The notes: generated from the sequence alone by a model not told the origin. Counted from the stretch's first letter, positions 47,301-60,630 are shown. The stretch is 64,000 nt of DNA from Bidens hawaiensis (GCA_021521415.1 JAIQDT010001663.1:124001-188000), one strand, 5' to 3'. Numbers and translations: made by a program.

Positions 47301-48842
47301 TAAAAACCCACTAATTTTTTTTTTAAATTTTATTTACAATATGGTACTCATACAAAAGATAAAAAGACACTCGTTATTATGGTGAATTTGTTTTTCAATA
47401 AAAACGTCGTAAAAAAAAGTTATGAACGTTTTAAAATGATAGGGGAATTTGACATGTGCCTTGCATGTGGAGAAAGAAAGTCAACAAATGTATTATTCCT
47501 TTTATACCCTTTACCCCTTATGTTCACACTTGATTTCCCCCTAAACTAATTTCAACCCTCCATGTTCAAAATCAATGGCCAAGATTACTTCTTATCCTTC
47601 CTACAAAAACTATACTTCCTATTATAACCAAACCCTTCTTCTTTTATTATTATTATTATTATTATTATTGCTAATTTATAATTGGTTTATATAACTAAAC
47701 AAAAAACTAAAAAGAAAGCCTGACCCAGGTTCCTTACATCCACAAGCACACGACATAACCAGCTGGGTTAACATGACGGTTGATAAGATGGCAGAACAAA
47801 AATATTTAAATTTATAACTCAGTGTTCATCATCTACAATAGAAACCCTAGGAATTTAATTCTGCAATTTCGTTCCTTATTTGATTCAATTAGGTTAGGGG
47901 TTTTGTTTAAGACCCAAAAAAGACTCAAATGCAAGTACAAATTACCTGATATTGTTACGGATTGTCGGAAGAACTATGACTCGCCAGAAAAACGAACTTG
48001 AAGACCGATTAAGAGATATTGGGAATGTTTTAGATGAAAATGAAGATTGGTGCGGATTTAGACTGTTGTTTGGGTCCTATTTATACTACCAATTGAAGCG
48101 TAGAATGATTAAATGTTGTTACTGAGATTTTAATAAGATTCTGACGAGTCCGGTATTATAATTGAGGATTAGCGGACGTTATAACTCAATTAACACGCTA
48201 ATTATGGTTGGTCATTGACGTATAAAGTCATTATAATAATCAGTTGGGTCAAACGCGGGTTAAACGGCTTGATTTAAGGTTACCGGAGTTTCCTCGGGTT
48301 ATTGGATTTCTTGCCGGCCGGAAAAACGGATTTTTGGGAGGGGATGGGCTGGGTTTCTTTATTTTATTATATTTTTAAACAAATTTTACACATCTAGTTC
48401 CTCACCTTTCAAGCATCATTTAAATTTGAAGTTAACTATATTTACGTTATGGACCTCAACCTTTGGGTTATGTTCAAATATAATAAAATTATATTACTCG
48501 AATCCCTTTCAAAATATATCCGTATAGTTTGGGAAATCGTTTAAGTAAAAACTTTAAATCTCGTCGGTTTGTTAACTGAACAAAACAAGATGAATAATAA
48601 CGAAACGAACAATAACCGTAACTTATCATGAATATTAGTTTAACGATAAACGTTAAACACGAATACATTGAAACGTCAAAATGGTTCGGTTTAACAAATA
48701 TAAGTGCAAATTCAAATTCGATTAAACGTTATAAAACGAAACTTGAGAATATTAATTATATATATATATATATATTTGTAAACAAAACCGAAAATTCAAA
48801 ATGGGTCAGGTTTTCGGGTTTAAAAGGTAACGAATGTTACAC

Positions 48843-49395
48843 TCGTCGCTCGAACTCGCTCGTCGCTTGTTTTGAAAATGCTCGCTCGTTTTTTCGATTG
48901 ATTGTAAACGAGCTGCTCTGCTCGGTTTGGTTTGTAAATGAGCCAAGCAACGAGCAAAGATCTGCTCGGTTCGGCTCAACTAGAATATTTTTAATTTATT
49001 TTATATATAATTATATTGAACATATATATAAATAAATAGACACCAAACATAAAATATAAAGTATAAATTTTTCTATTCCGTCAATTTTATAGTTTAGTTA
49101 GCTCGATTTAAGTTTTCAGAATACTAGAAGTTTGTTTACATGCTTATTATAAGCCACTTCAAATTTTTTTCTCCTAATTTGTTTAAAAAATATATTATTT
49201 ACAGGCTTCAAACTTATTTCTTATTGAAAAGTTTAGAGTGAAAAAAGATAAAGATATAAAAATGCTCGAAAATCGCTCGACGTTCGATCGAAAAATGCTA
49301 GATTCAATTTTGGCTTGTTTCAATTTTTGCTCGGTTCGAATTTCAGCCGTTCGGTTAGGTTCGACTCGGCTCGTGAACAGCCGTACTCTAATGCT
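48843..49395. mobile_element. Inverted-repeat element of CTCG/CGAG motifs
   Basis: The left side is dense in gctcgctcg, the right side in ggctcgtgaacagcc, with gagctgctctgctcgg and tcggttcggctca between. The middle (48990-49260) is AT-rich. Composition and layout match the elements at 42897 and 62461, but terminal repeats are less clear because the left edge abuts an LTR end. Confidence 0.4.
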
Positions 49396-51542
49396 TACAT
49401 ACTAAACTTCCAAAGCATTGCAATTGTACCTGGAATGGGCCCAACCGTTAACATTACTAGGGTACCTTGTGTTCCAAGGTAAGAACCAACAAAGAGTACC
49501 AAGACACCATTATTCTTGAATATCTCATGCCATTCCATATATTGACTAATTAGATATCACAATTCTACTATACTATCCACATTGGTTGCATCTTTCATAT
49601 TTGCAACCAAGCTATGGATATCACGGTTACACTATAACGATCCCATCGACCATATTATCAAAGTATGTTGACTTTAGAAGTATATTGCTTATCTACAATA
49701 CAGGCAATACATCTTCCCCAATAAGGTACAACCCTAACATCGTCTTTTAATCCACACGAGTTGCGCTGATACTTCATCTAACTTTATTCTTTCTTAAAAT
49801 ATCCGTATTTAACTCATATTTATCATATTTGTATATTTATGCATAACCTAGTAAAATTATGTCTTCAACATTACACCTGATGGAGGATTGGATTGTTATA
49901 GCTCGACTATATCGATGATTGTGATTCCACGTTATAACTAATTATGCTAGATAAGCCCACAATATTCACAACTTTAGTTTGGTGTGAGAATTGCTATATT
50001 ATTAAAGCTAGGAGAACAAGGACCTGATATGTAACTTGCTTTTATTTATTACTATTTTTATTTTACTTGAATTCAAAGGTTATTATTGCCTTCACAAGAA
50101 GGTACCAGCCACAATATTGGGTATCAGGGTTAGCTGAATCGAAGAACTTTTTATGTATAGTATACGAGAAGTGATTCCGATTTATGACACATATCCAAAG
50201 AAATGACTAATTAATAACGACTCTTGATTGCGTCACCCTATAAAATTATTTCATGAAATCCTTGGGTTGTTCAAACATACCTCAGCTTTCATTTGCCATC
50301 AAAAGTATAATCTTTAATCTTAAATACTTAATAAAATAAAATAGAAGTTACAATTTTATAATTTATAAATGACATCAACCGATAATAAATCGCTTAAAAA
50401 TGAAGTCGACTATAAATAATAAAAATAAAGGGATAACAGGAAAAATACAATGATAGTTGTTAAAATAAAATAATAAAAAAGTTATCAAAATATTATATTG
50501 TTAAAAGCAACTACTCAATAAGTCAGAAAGAGCATTAAAAGAACATATTTGTACTCAACTGAATGATAAACGAGCTGGAACTCATCAAAGTAAAATTTAT
50601 TTCTTTCAATATTAATTTTTTAGGATCAGAGAACACTTAAAATTTAAAATCTACCTATTATAATAAAATAAAATAAATATGATACATGTCACTTCAAAAT
50701 TAATTCCTAGCCTAAATTTTTCCGTTTAAAATATTATTCTATTTTTAATAAAAATATATTTTATGTCAGTCTAATCAAAACATATCAATATATCCTTTAA
50801 TCAAATAACTAATTACCTAAATTATAAGTACTAAAAATACGCGAATACTTATGTCAATATAATCTAAATATTTACATCTTTCATGAAATCTTATCAACCA
50901 TTTTTATTAAATCAGTTTATATATATACTTTTGAGTGTAGGAAATATATGATGCTTTTTTTATGTCATTAATAATGAAATATTTTATCGTCTTTTGTTAT
51001 AATCTATTACAATAAAAAATATAATTACAACTTATAAAATCATTAGGTGCATCTTTTTCGAGATTATGAAGAAATTGTGTGAGAATACACCACATATTTG
51101 TATAAATATTCCATTAGAAAATATAATTTAAACGTATAAAACTATTTAATTTGATAAAATACAGGGTTTTCTTTTTTAATTTAATCATTTAATTTGTATA
51201 GGTTAATTGTATTTCTTTTAAGCATTCCGTGCATCACATGGGTTAAGGATTTAAGTCTCAATTCATTCACTACTAAGACATTTCCCTCTAATCATGTCTA
51301 AACGTTACTTTACTCGTGTTTGGGTACTTCGTTCATATTACCGGTTTCAAATGTTTTGGGTATCCCTGCCTTAATTTTTTTGTTGGTTGAAACACAATAT
51401 GTAATCATGGACCGTGAAGCTCTGTTTTCTAGTAGTGTCCCTTAATTCGGGACTCACAAATGTTATAAACAGAAGGAAACAAAGCAAAGTCTCCTAAAAG
51501 ATATTCATTGAGAAAATGCTTAAACAAACAATCACTGTCTTT
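49396..51542. other. AT-rich intergenic DNA
   Basis: No gene, RNA or repeat with clear borders was found. It separates the repeat cluster from the 3' end of the minus-strand gene at 51543. Confidence 0.4.
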
Positions 51543-54500
51543 CTATGTACATGCTATTATAGTTGGCTCCATGGCAGTATAAGTATCGCGATTGCAGTTC
51601 TCAAGACCAAGGCTTGTAGCCTCTTCTCCCTGCATTCATTTTGGATGTACAAACACATACTATAAGTTTAAGGTTAAACATAACACAATACGATTAGTTT
51701 TCAGGAAATGATTCGTTGATTCGAGTACCTTTAGGAGGTTTCTAAAGTAAGTAGTCGTGTAATTCCCGGTTGGAAACAAAACTTCTACCAAGTCTGCAAG
51801 GACTAGTTGTGGTTGGGACACTGCTCCATCGAACCAATCTTCCAAAACAAAATGAAGAAAACATCATTATTGTTTATGTACTCGTTAGCTGGTCATAATG
51901 CATCATTCGAACATAACATACATACCAAGTGCCAGGTCAGTTGAAAGGCGTTTGTCGTGTCTCCACACGCTTTCATGTGACATAAAAGCAAAACAAGATT
52001 GATCCTCTATATTGAGGTTTTGAAGAAACAAGGTTGAGTTGTAGCCAAATGGGTCTGAAGTTAATGTTCCATCAATCAATACATCTACAGTCTAATTTAA
52101 TTACAAAATGTAAGAATCTGTGTGAGTAAAAGTTTAAGGAAGAATTTGAATATAACGAGTGAAACTTACACATAAGATAGCATGAAGTTGTTCCAAATCT
52201 TCAATAGATGATATGTTGTATGTTATTTTGTTAATGGACTCATCCAAGTTCTCTCCACCCGCATCTTCTATATACTGTTGTACAAGTAATTAACAAAATA
52301 CAGTTAATTTTGACAGTTCTTTTTAGTTGAATGTCAGTTATTTGAAAAGCAACCTTTAGCTTATATGCGTCTTTTGTGAAACTCCAAACACCCTGCACCA
52401 ACATAAACATAAAAAGTAGTTTATAAAATTATTAAAGTAACAACGCAGTCCACATCGTCTGATGATGCTAAAACACGCTTTTTATAGGCATACATACATC
52501 ATCAAATTCCATCCAAGCCACTATTGGTTTGAGCTTTTTGCTTGCAGCAGAATTAACCAAGCACATGTAATTGCTTTTCACCTACATAATTGCAAACATT
52601 AAATGTAACATGCATATGGCTACTTATGACAGTGGCATTCGCCCATTGTCACTTTGAATCAATGGATCAATATAGAAACTCAAACAATGTTACACTTACA
52701 GCATCATAAATTTCGTTAGCTCTCATTTCCACATTTGCAAAAACTCCCAAGTACTTGATCCACTCGGCCCTCTAACAAACCAACAACTCATAATCATGAG
52801 ATATCTAGGGGTGGAAAATATTTGTGGGGTGTTTGGGATCACGTTTTAAAAGCGATTAAAACACAATGCCAAAACCCCCCCTTAAAGATACAGAGAGAAG
52901 GTGGTACTTGAAGAGGAGTTTGCTCGCCGATGGGGACAAAAGACACGTAGTTGCACGACTGAGTTGGTTGATTGGAGTTGTAGCCGATGAAATGCGCGGT
53001 AAACTGAGAAAACTGCTGTGGCTCACTCTTGTTGAGCATTTGAAGTTGTCCCTCATTGTAGAGTTTAAGAAGACATGGAGAAGCAATCCTTTCTGATGTA
53101 ATGCCTTTTAATGTTGGCATGAGTCCTAGAAGCTGTTCATGTTTGTTTTTTAAAAAAGCCACAATAGCTAAAGTTTCATCAGAGTTTATAAATAAAATTA
53201 AAAGTTTTGTAAAAAAAAAAAACTAAAAAGGTTTTAACTAATTAGTAAATTCATCAATTGTTCTTTTTATATAAAATAATAAGTTATAAACTTCATACAA
53301 CTATGTTAACTTCAATTTTAAAAATATTCATTGTTATAAACAAAATCAAATTATTATTAGTTAACTAAACAGGTTATATGTGTCACATTGAAATAACAAA
53401 ATGTATATTTATATTTTATATGATTCTAGTATTACATAGTTTTCTTCTAAAATCGGCTAATGAGAAATAATTTCACGAACTATATTTAATAAAAACAATA
53501 TATACACAATTGTATACAGAGAACGATAAGACTTACAAACAAACGCATAATCTCACCTCGAAGAATGAAACTGCATACATTCAAAATAAAACACCCATAA
53601 ATTAATCATACATTATTATTATTATTATCATCAAATTAAGTATTTTCGAATTTAAGTATTTAACTAATTTAACTTTATGATATAAGTTACTTTTATTAAT
53701 TTATAAATAAAGAATTAATTTAAAATGAACCTGGAAAATAACTGACATCCAAGGAGAAGTTGGCTAATGGGATGACAAATGATTTGATCCTTGGCGTGCA
53801 ATATTTAGTCTTTGCTGCCATCTTTGAGTTACTCTGCACCATTGTTTGCAAATGCAAGATTTTAAACTAACAATATTTATATAAACTATAAGATCATAGG
53901 GGGACGACGTACATTTTAATCTTAACATGAGAACGTAGGAAATAATACCAATTTATAAAAAAATGAGAATATAAGAAACAATACCAACTACAATGCCAAT
54001 CTACATAAACAATTATTTATAATAATAAAGAAAAAAACCTAAAAATTACAACAAAAGAATCAAAATCAAGAACAAAATAATAACAGCAAACACCAACAAA
54101 TACTTATAATAGCAAAAGAAAAAATCTAATAATAACAACAAAATATTAATCAACAAATACTTATAACGTCTCATAATCGAAAATTAGCAAATACGAACAA
54201 AAAATAACAGCGAACACCTATAAAAATAAACCTAATAATAACAACAAATTGGTTCTCATTGTTTTCATGTTAAGAATAAAATGTATTTGATCCTGTTTTT
54301 AAAATCATAAACATATATTTATACTTCTTTTCATTGTAATAAATAAAACGGCTAAATAGTTGTATAAACCAATGGCCTTTTATCCTTTTCTTTTATTACA
54401 TTTCGTCAACGATTAAGTAAAAGTGCTTATACAATTCTCATCCGTCTTTGCTTAAAATTGGTTCACACGCCCCATGCATGCTTAAATTTTAGTATTTTGG

Positions 54501-57500
54501 GTACTAAACGGTTTTAGGAAGTTTGGTAGGTACCAAGATCGAAGGCTTTACTACGTCCCCAAATAAATTACCAAAAAAAATCAAATATCACTAGTTCTTG
54601 AGTCGGAATTTGATCATTTTTGGATTAAAGATTTGGAATTTTAGTTCACAAAACAAGAATCTTTTAAAGGGTGGAGCCCGTGACTTGATAGATTATTTAG
54701 AGGTGATGTGAAGTTTTGAAACCCGTGTTTGCCTACCCGACAAAGTGGGCCTAACTTCTTATATCTTTTTTTACTACAAAACAAGAAAAAGTAGTGAAAT
54801 GAGTTCCCAACGAGTCAACGACACAATGCCCCCTATTTTTAAGAAAAAACAAAAAATCCCAAGAACAACCTTTTTAGTAATCTACCTCTACCTATATTTT
54901 AATAAAGTAAAATAGATGTAGACATTTGTCATGTTTTGGTTAATTCTGGTAATTTTTTTCTTTTAAAACTAATATACCCTAATATATGTAATAAATCAAT
55001 AATTATTCACTTTCATTTTACACTATATTTATCTATATATTTTTATAAATATAATTATTAATATATTATTTTACTATATATTCAAAATACTTGGTGAATT
55101 CAAAAAATCAACAACAAATCATGTTTCTCAAATGAAAATTGTTTTGGGTTTTTTTGTGGAACTTAAATTTGATTTTATGGGTCAAGAGTTGGTAAATAGA
55201 TTGTTTGATACAAGTTAACTACATCTTGGTCAAAATTTGTTAGGGTCAAAAATAAAAATTTTGAGTATTTTTAAAAGTTTGAGATTGCAAAATAGTTTTA
55301 TCGTCAAATTTGTTATGGGTTCAAAGTGTTGACTTTAAAATGTCAAAAGTATGAAAGTTAAAATTTTAAACATGATTCGGGTTTCAAATTTATTTTTAAG
55401 GGCATTTTTTTGAAATAATCAAAATGTTCGGGATTTGGCAAACTGACTATTTTCCCCTCAACTTTTAAAATTTAAGAAAACATCGCGAACACTTTCGACA
55501 TGTCACCCCCATGCCTATCAATGCTTAAGTTTTATCAAATTTGAAATATTTATGTCAACATTAATTTTTCTTTCAATGGTGATCAGAACGTCGTATGGGA
55601 AGCATGACATGCTAAACTATGCTCAAATGAAACAAAATATTCACAAAATTGAATGGGTTAACATGTTTTTTATGTTGTCATTATGACAAAGTCGAGAAGC
55701 CTTTTGAAACTTATCAAAATATTTTTCATAGTGTAGCTCAGAAAAACATAGTTCTTGAATAACATCCATTGTTATAATTTAATATTCTACTTTCCTTTGA
55801 TGGATGGTAAATTGATAAATATATCAATAAAGGTAATGCTTATTTTGTATTTAGGCTGAATGGTTAGAACTACTATTGTATGAGAAGTCTTATTTCCGAA
55901 ATTAGTTCATAACCAAAATTCTTTCATACATATATGACACCGAGAATGAATTTTTCAATAGAAAGAAGCATTCTCGGGTACGTTTTTGCACGGACATTTT
56001 TTTATTAAGTTCATTTAAAAAATCATTTTGTGATATAAATAAAATCAATTTATGTACACATTGTATAGATACAAACATAGATGTAATACATTTTTATTTT
56101 CATATACGCTATGTAATTATTTGTTTTACCTATAATTTTATAATTTGAATTATCCCGTGTGTGACACGGGCTCTAAAAGTAGTATATTCATACAGTAGAA
56201 ACTATATACATAGATGATGTTTGGTATGAAGTAATGATCGGCAGAATGGAATGAATCATTTCAAATAAATGAAATAAAACATGTTTGGTTGTCATTCATC
56301 AATTGAATGAATAATTCCTAAGGAATGGAATTCCTTCCATATACAATATTTTTGATTTCTTAGTAAAAGTTGTTTTTTCTTTCATTCCTTTAAGGAATGG
56401 AATGGAAAATGATCAACAATTATTATTATTATTATAGTTATTATTATTTTATTATAGTATAACTATTATTAAATTATAATAATTATTATATTTCTTTATT
56501 ATATCGTATTATGTTATTACCGTTCCATTATGTTATTATATGTGTATAGTTTACTATTTAATAAAAATAATAATAAAGTGATGATTGATATCATTTATAC
56601 GGGGTAACCAAACAAGACAATGAAATTGTAATTATTTATTTCATTTTTTTGTCTATTCAATTTCCTTGTCCATTTCATTCCCTTATTCATTCAATGAATT
56701 CAATTGGTCAGGTTCACCCATGAATTCACCTATATAGTGAAGAGGGTCTTACCATCTCTTTTATTGTTACTTTTATGTTTAAATCTTGGATATAATAATT
56801 ATATATTGTTTATATATATGCAAAATGGGTGAAGAAAATTTTGGGTCTCTTGCAGTCGCACCTTCCGCACATGCCAAAAACCAGCCCTCGGCATACGGAA
56901 TGTTTGGTTTGCTGAAATTAATGAAGTAGTCATAGAATTCACTAAAACTTTTTTTAACATTTTTTCTGAGTCTATTCATGACGGGATTTCAACCGTCCTC
57001 AGTTATTTGACGCTAATTGAATTCAACTCGAGAACCTTCGTAGGTAGATCCTGTTCTTTCATATTACAGTTCGTTAACAAATTTCACTTTTTAGAAAAAA
57101 ATATCTATGTTATGTTAATACATGCAATGAGTACTCATAGTGTTAGATCTTTTTCCCAGCAGTTTATGACCAAGACAAAATAATTTGGGCTTTATACGAT
57201 ATGTGTAGGGCATATACAAATGCAATTGGTAATGATTTACCACTATTCCCTTTGTGGAATGATGCTAAATCTGATGAGGCCTCACTGCCTCCTTTTTTAA
57301 CCTTTTTCCAAATCTTTCTAAATGTCACCGGCCAAATGTCCAAAGAGTTTAGTTTGTGAATTCACAAACTTACAAGTGTCAAGAATAAGGTTGGAAACGA
57401 GCATGATCACCCGAGTTCGTCTAAGTTTCAACTTGATTCGTTTATAACTCCATTTCTAAAGTTTAAAAATGGCTCATATGTATTTTTTCAAACTCAACTC

Positions 57501-58248
57501 TAGCTTAGCTTGGACTTGTCTTGTTTAATATTTTACTAACTATTTAATTACAATAACTACCTATATTTATATTAATATTTAAGTATTTATAATTATATAT
57601 TCTATATAACACAATATACATTTCTAAGTATTTCTATCATAATTTATTTATACATTGTACTTTGATTTACAAAGCTTAAAAATTAAAATTGTCCTTTTTG
57701 GACCTACTTAACTAGGCATTTCAAACCTTTGATTCTAGTCACTTAAATTAAGTGGGGTTTTTAGAATTTTAGTTAATTTGAGTAGGTCAGTAGGGTTTTA
57801 GTTTGTTAAATGTTGATGATTGATTTTAACCTTTAATCTATACTACGGGAAGAAATAAGAATTGCTGAACCGATCCGAAAGGCGAACCAGACCCAACCCG
57901 AAAGAAATTATTATATGGCGATAGTCAACCGACCCAAAAAATTTCCAACCTCAGTTAATTTTTTTTTTCTGGTTTGCCACTAAACTTAAACCAGGTTATT
58001 AGATATGTTATAGTAAACAAACGGTGACATATAGATACCTGGATGAGAAGATAGCTTTTTCCATCGAGGTCGTTTTTGATGACTTTGAAGGTATTACCAT
58101 AATATATCCGAAAATAACTAGCATCTTCAATCCTCGAAATGTTACCGCTCACTTTAACCGCGGCATCCTCCACCATTACTCCGCTATTGAGTACCGAAAG
58201 ACCGCCCAAAGCGGACGATAAAACCACCATATACACTAGTAGTAACAT
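51543..58248 (-). CDS. Secreted plant protein resembling periplasmic-binding-type proteins, 11 exons, 404 aa
   Basis: Minus-strand exons in order: 58039-58248, 53731-53833, 53557-53570, 52908-53132, 52700-52771, 52498-52581, 52354-52392, 52170-52274, 51926-52091, 51729-51838, 51543-51629. They total 1215 nt, every junction is GT-AG, phases agree and there is no internal stop. The start ([16 protein letters not shown]) is a signal peptide. Conserved stretches include [71 protein letters not shown] and [14 protein letters not shown] know this as a conserved plant family often described as periplasmic-binding (TroA-like); that label rests on weak similarity and the function is unknown. Several N-glycosylation sites (NYTT, NSTL) fit a cell-wall location. 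Intron 1 is about 4.2 kb and carries a Helitron-like element. Confidence 0.82.
53557..53570 (-). other. 14-nt microexon (exon 3)
   Basis: TTTCATTCTTCGAG between a TGCAG acceptor and a GTGAGA donor. It completes the codon begun in exon 2 and encodes VSFFE, which the family has at this place. Skipping it would break the frame. Confidence 0.85.
54881..56182 (+). mobile_element. Helitron-like non-autonomous element, copy 2
   Basis: TC start after A; hairpin at 56154-56170; GTAG at 56179-56182 before T. It matches copy 1 (7539-8885) over most of its length. It lies in intron 1 of the minus-strand gene without touching exons. No coding potential. Confidence 0.58.
56154..56170 (+). repeat. 3' hairpin of Helitron-like copy 2
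   Basis: CCCGTGT, loop GTG, ACACGGG: a perfect 7-bp stem. Confidence 0.65.
56200..56720. mobile_element. Possible MITE
   Basis: tgtttggtatgaagtaatga near 56218 and ggggtaaccaaacaagac near 56599 are rough inverse ends, with gaatggaa/ttccattc motifs between (aaggaatggaattcctt near 56320). Borders are not fixed. Confidence 0.3.
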
Positions 58249-58726
58249 GATTGTGTATGAATATAAGAAGCCAAAGTGTCACCCTCTTAAAAGATATATA
58301 GAATGTGATGTCAAAGAGTTGCAGGCTCTATAAGTATAATTAAGGGTTGGTTTTGATGGTGAGTTGGGCCTCTGTGAGTGGGTATGTATGTATATATATA
58401 AGTATTAAATATTTTATGGAGTCAGGTAAAGGCGAAGGCAAAGGGAAGTGGGTGAGTTGGTGTAGATCTTACCCGTGATCTGCCAAATATGTATATTTTT
58501 CTAGTTTGGAAATTAAGGGTTTGTCTTTATGTTTTTGTTGTTTGTTTTTTACCTTCTTTACTATTCATATTCTCTTGCACGTTCTCTAATATATATATAT
58601 ATATGCATCTCGATCTTTTAAAAACTGGCCATCTTTTTTATCTCCATTGCAGCCGTTAGAAACTAAATTGTAGTTAATTTGTAGCAATCTAACCCGGTTA
58701 ATGCCGATGTGATATATTATTACACA
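58249..58726. other. Promoter region of the secreted-protein gene
   Basis: Lies upstream of the minus-strand ATG. No TATA box at a convincing distance could be settled. AT-rich with TA runs. Confidence 0.3.
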
Positions 58727-59220
58727 CTAGTTGGAAACCCGTGTGTTGCTGCGGCGGTGATAAAATCTTAACTTTTCAAAGCTTAGGTTGACAACAAACG
58801 CCTAGCAAAAGGAAAAAAAAAACAATTTTTAGATAAAAGTCATTACCATTTATCCCATTCCCATAACCAAATTCACAATTTGTAACTGTAACAAAGAAAT
58901 AAAATTTTAAACATACAATATTAGCTCCCCAAACAAACCACTCTGAGACAGTGGGCCTTCTTTTGCTTCAAGATTCTGCAATATTCATTTCAACAAACAT
59001 GCATCAAAACTTCACAATGAACCTGCAATTATAATAAAAAAGATTCACTATTTACATCATTTTGTGTGGGCAATTTGAGAGGTGTGTAAGTTTACCTCAT
59101 TTATAACAACTGCAACTCTTTTCACTTACAGAAGGCATTAAGCCTGCTTAATACCGAACCAATATAACCGGCTGTGATGTTTCTTAATGGGTGGGAAAAA
59201 TGAAACCTGGTAAATGAGGA
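58727..59220 (-). mobile_element. Helitron-like 3' terminus, reverse orientation
   Basis: On the minus strand a GC-rich block (CACACGGG, near 58738-58760) is followed by TTTCCAA and CTAG at 58727-58730, then T. This fits a Helitron 3' end; the 5' end was not located. Confidence 0.45.
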
Positions 59221-60038
59221 ACATGCTATATAGGTAGAAAATAGCCAAGAGTCGCCCCTACTTGACTCAAAAATTCATATTATATATGTAATAATATTTT
59301 TTTTAATCATAACTAAAGACATTATTATTTAAAAAAATGGACAAAAAGTGTTTTGTGTTCAACCAAACACGATTCAACCCATACTAAATACGAAGTCGTT
59401 CAACCAGAATTCGTTTTGGCAACTCACCACCTCTAATGTGTAAAAAGTAACCATTTAATGTGAAAATGTCTTCTGAAAAGTCAACTTGCTATAGTAATAA
59501 GACACTGATAATTTAAAGGTAAATAGCATTTGGCTTTACCTAATTTGTTTTTTCTGTTAAATGATCAGAATTATTGCTATAACTTCAAACAACAGTATCA
59601 TATCCAAACATCAAACGATATTTTTTTGAATTCCAAGTACATGTAGCATAAATGATGATATAAAGAAGGTATGCAGGTCTCATGCAAAGTGTCTCGTTAA
59701 CTCTAAGTTGCATTCTTTTTAACTGGTATGGGTACTAAATAATAACAATAATTGTTTTTTTTCTTTTTATTGTAACTTTAAAAATGAAAACAAACACGAA
59801 AAATACACAGTAAAGTATATTAGGTAGTTTCATACCTAATCCTAGGAGCTCTCATTATAGTATCTTTTTAACATCTTTAATAACATCCATAGTAACATAT
59901 AATAATTACATACGGTTAAAGTAATACCAACCAATTTTATATCTAACAGGTCAAGTGGGTTATGCTAAAATATTTAAGTAAAAAGAATACGGGTCAAATG
60001 GGTTAAATTAAATATATTTAACTAACAATCATGTGTAC
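59221..60038. other. AT-rich intergenic DNA
   Basis: No feature seen. More exons of the ureidoglycine aminohydrolase pseudogene would be expected here but I could not find them. Confidence 0.35.
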
Positions 60039-60630
60039 CTCTCAAGGGTTGTCAAGAAGTAGTTGTTGATCAATGGAACCGACAATAGGCTCACATAAGC
60101 ATACCTATATAAAAGTGAATGTTTATAGACGTTGTGGTTTATTAATAATCAAATAATAAATCAAAGAAATAATGTACTTTCGTATGAATATAACAAATGT
60201 GGCTCATTCATAACTTTCAAAGAGGCGTTCTAAGTTAGGAGGTATGCAAGCAAACAGATCTACCTGTAATTCAAACAGAGAGTAAAGCCAAAATAATGTT
60301 TTCGAACTCAAAACATATATAGTTCCTTAACCTTATTAAGATCCGTATTCGTTGCTATTAATAATATGCTAAATTAATTCTTGCAAAACATATATACTTA
60401 TATAGAGAACAAAACGATTACTTGCCGTCAATTTTTGACCAGTTCCAGAAGCATTAGTGAATTTGACTGATCCTTGAAGCACAAATACAAACCTAAAATA
60501 AAAAGATAAATAAATCACATCAAAAGTATTTTTTTAATAATAAATTAGTAAAACATGAATACCTCTCAACATCATATAGGAGATCATATAAAGGCATGTC
60601 ATAATTAATGTTATTAAGCTAAAAAAAATA
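60039..60630 (-). pseudogene. UGLYAH: Ureidoglycine aminohydrolase (UGLYAH) pseudogene
   Basis: The intact enzyme is an ER cupin that releases ammonia from S-ureidoglycine in purine (ureide) breakdown. Minus-strand exon pieces match in order: near 60567-60630 (DVER), 60421-60493 (RFVFVLQGSVKFTNASG), 60181-60266 (VDLFACIPPN, then after a stop ATFVIF) and 60039-60105 (PIVGSIDQQLLLDNP). Two in-frame stops replace family residues (TGA after SYE and after DNP), and the last piece is one frame off from its exon start. Exon borders are still visible. The second cupin half is not found. Confidence 0.7.

Larger units (their letters stand above)
45451..48842 (-). mobile_element. Probable long LTR, minus orientation (borders uncertain)
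   Basis: The right border GAATGTTACA (ending 48842) reads TGTAACATTC on the minus strand, a gypsy LTR start. A minus-strand TATA box (TATAAATAGGACC near 48077-48091) lies 750 bp in. The stretch 46035-46080 parallels 42219-42260 of the plus-strand solo LTR, about the same distance from the end (GTGAGTTTC...CCCC...TTTAAACGTTTT). No 5-bp duplication was found. About 3.4 kb, no open reading frame. Confidence 0.4.
53834..58038 (-). other. Intron 1 of the secreted-protein gene, about 4.2 kb
   Basis: Donor GTATCT at 58038 and acceptor GTGCAG ending at 53834; phase 0. It contains AT-rich DNA, a Helitron-like element (54881-56182) and a possible MITE (56200-56720). Confidence 0.8.

Noticed and set aside
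48628..49035. 135-codon plus-strand open frame
   Set aside because: It spans the boundary between an LTR end and a CTCG repeat element, so it is a chance frame.
52839..53162. 107-codon minus-strand frame as a separate small gene
   Set aside because: Its middle is exon 4 of the secreted-protein gene; the ends run into introns.
57955..58248. 97-codon minus-strand frame as a separate small secreted peptide
   Set aside because: Its first 70 codons are exon 1 of the 11-exon gene, with a donor at 58038 in matching phase.
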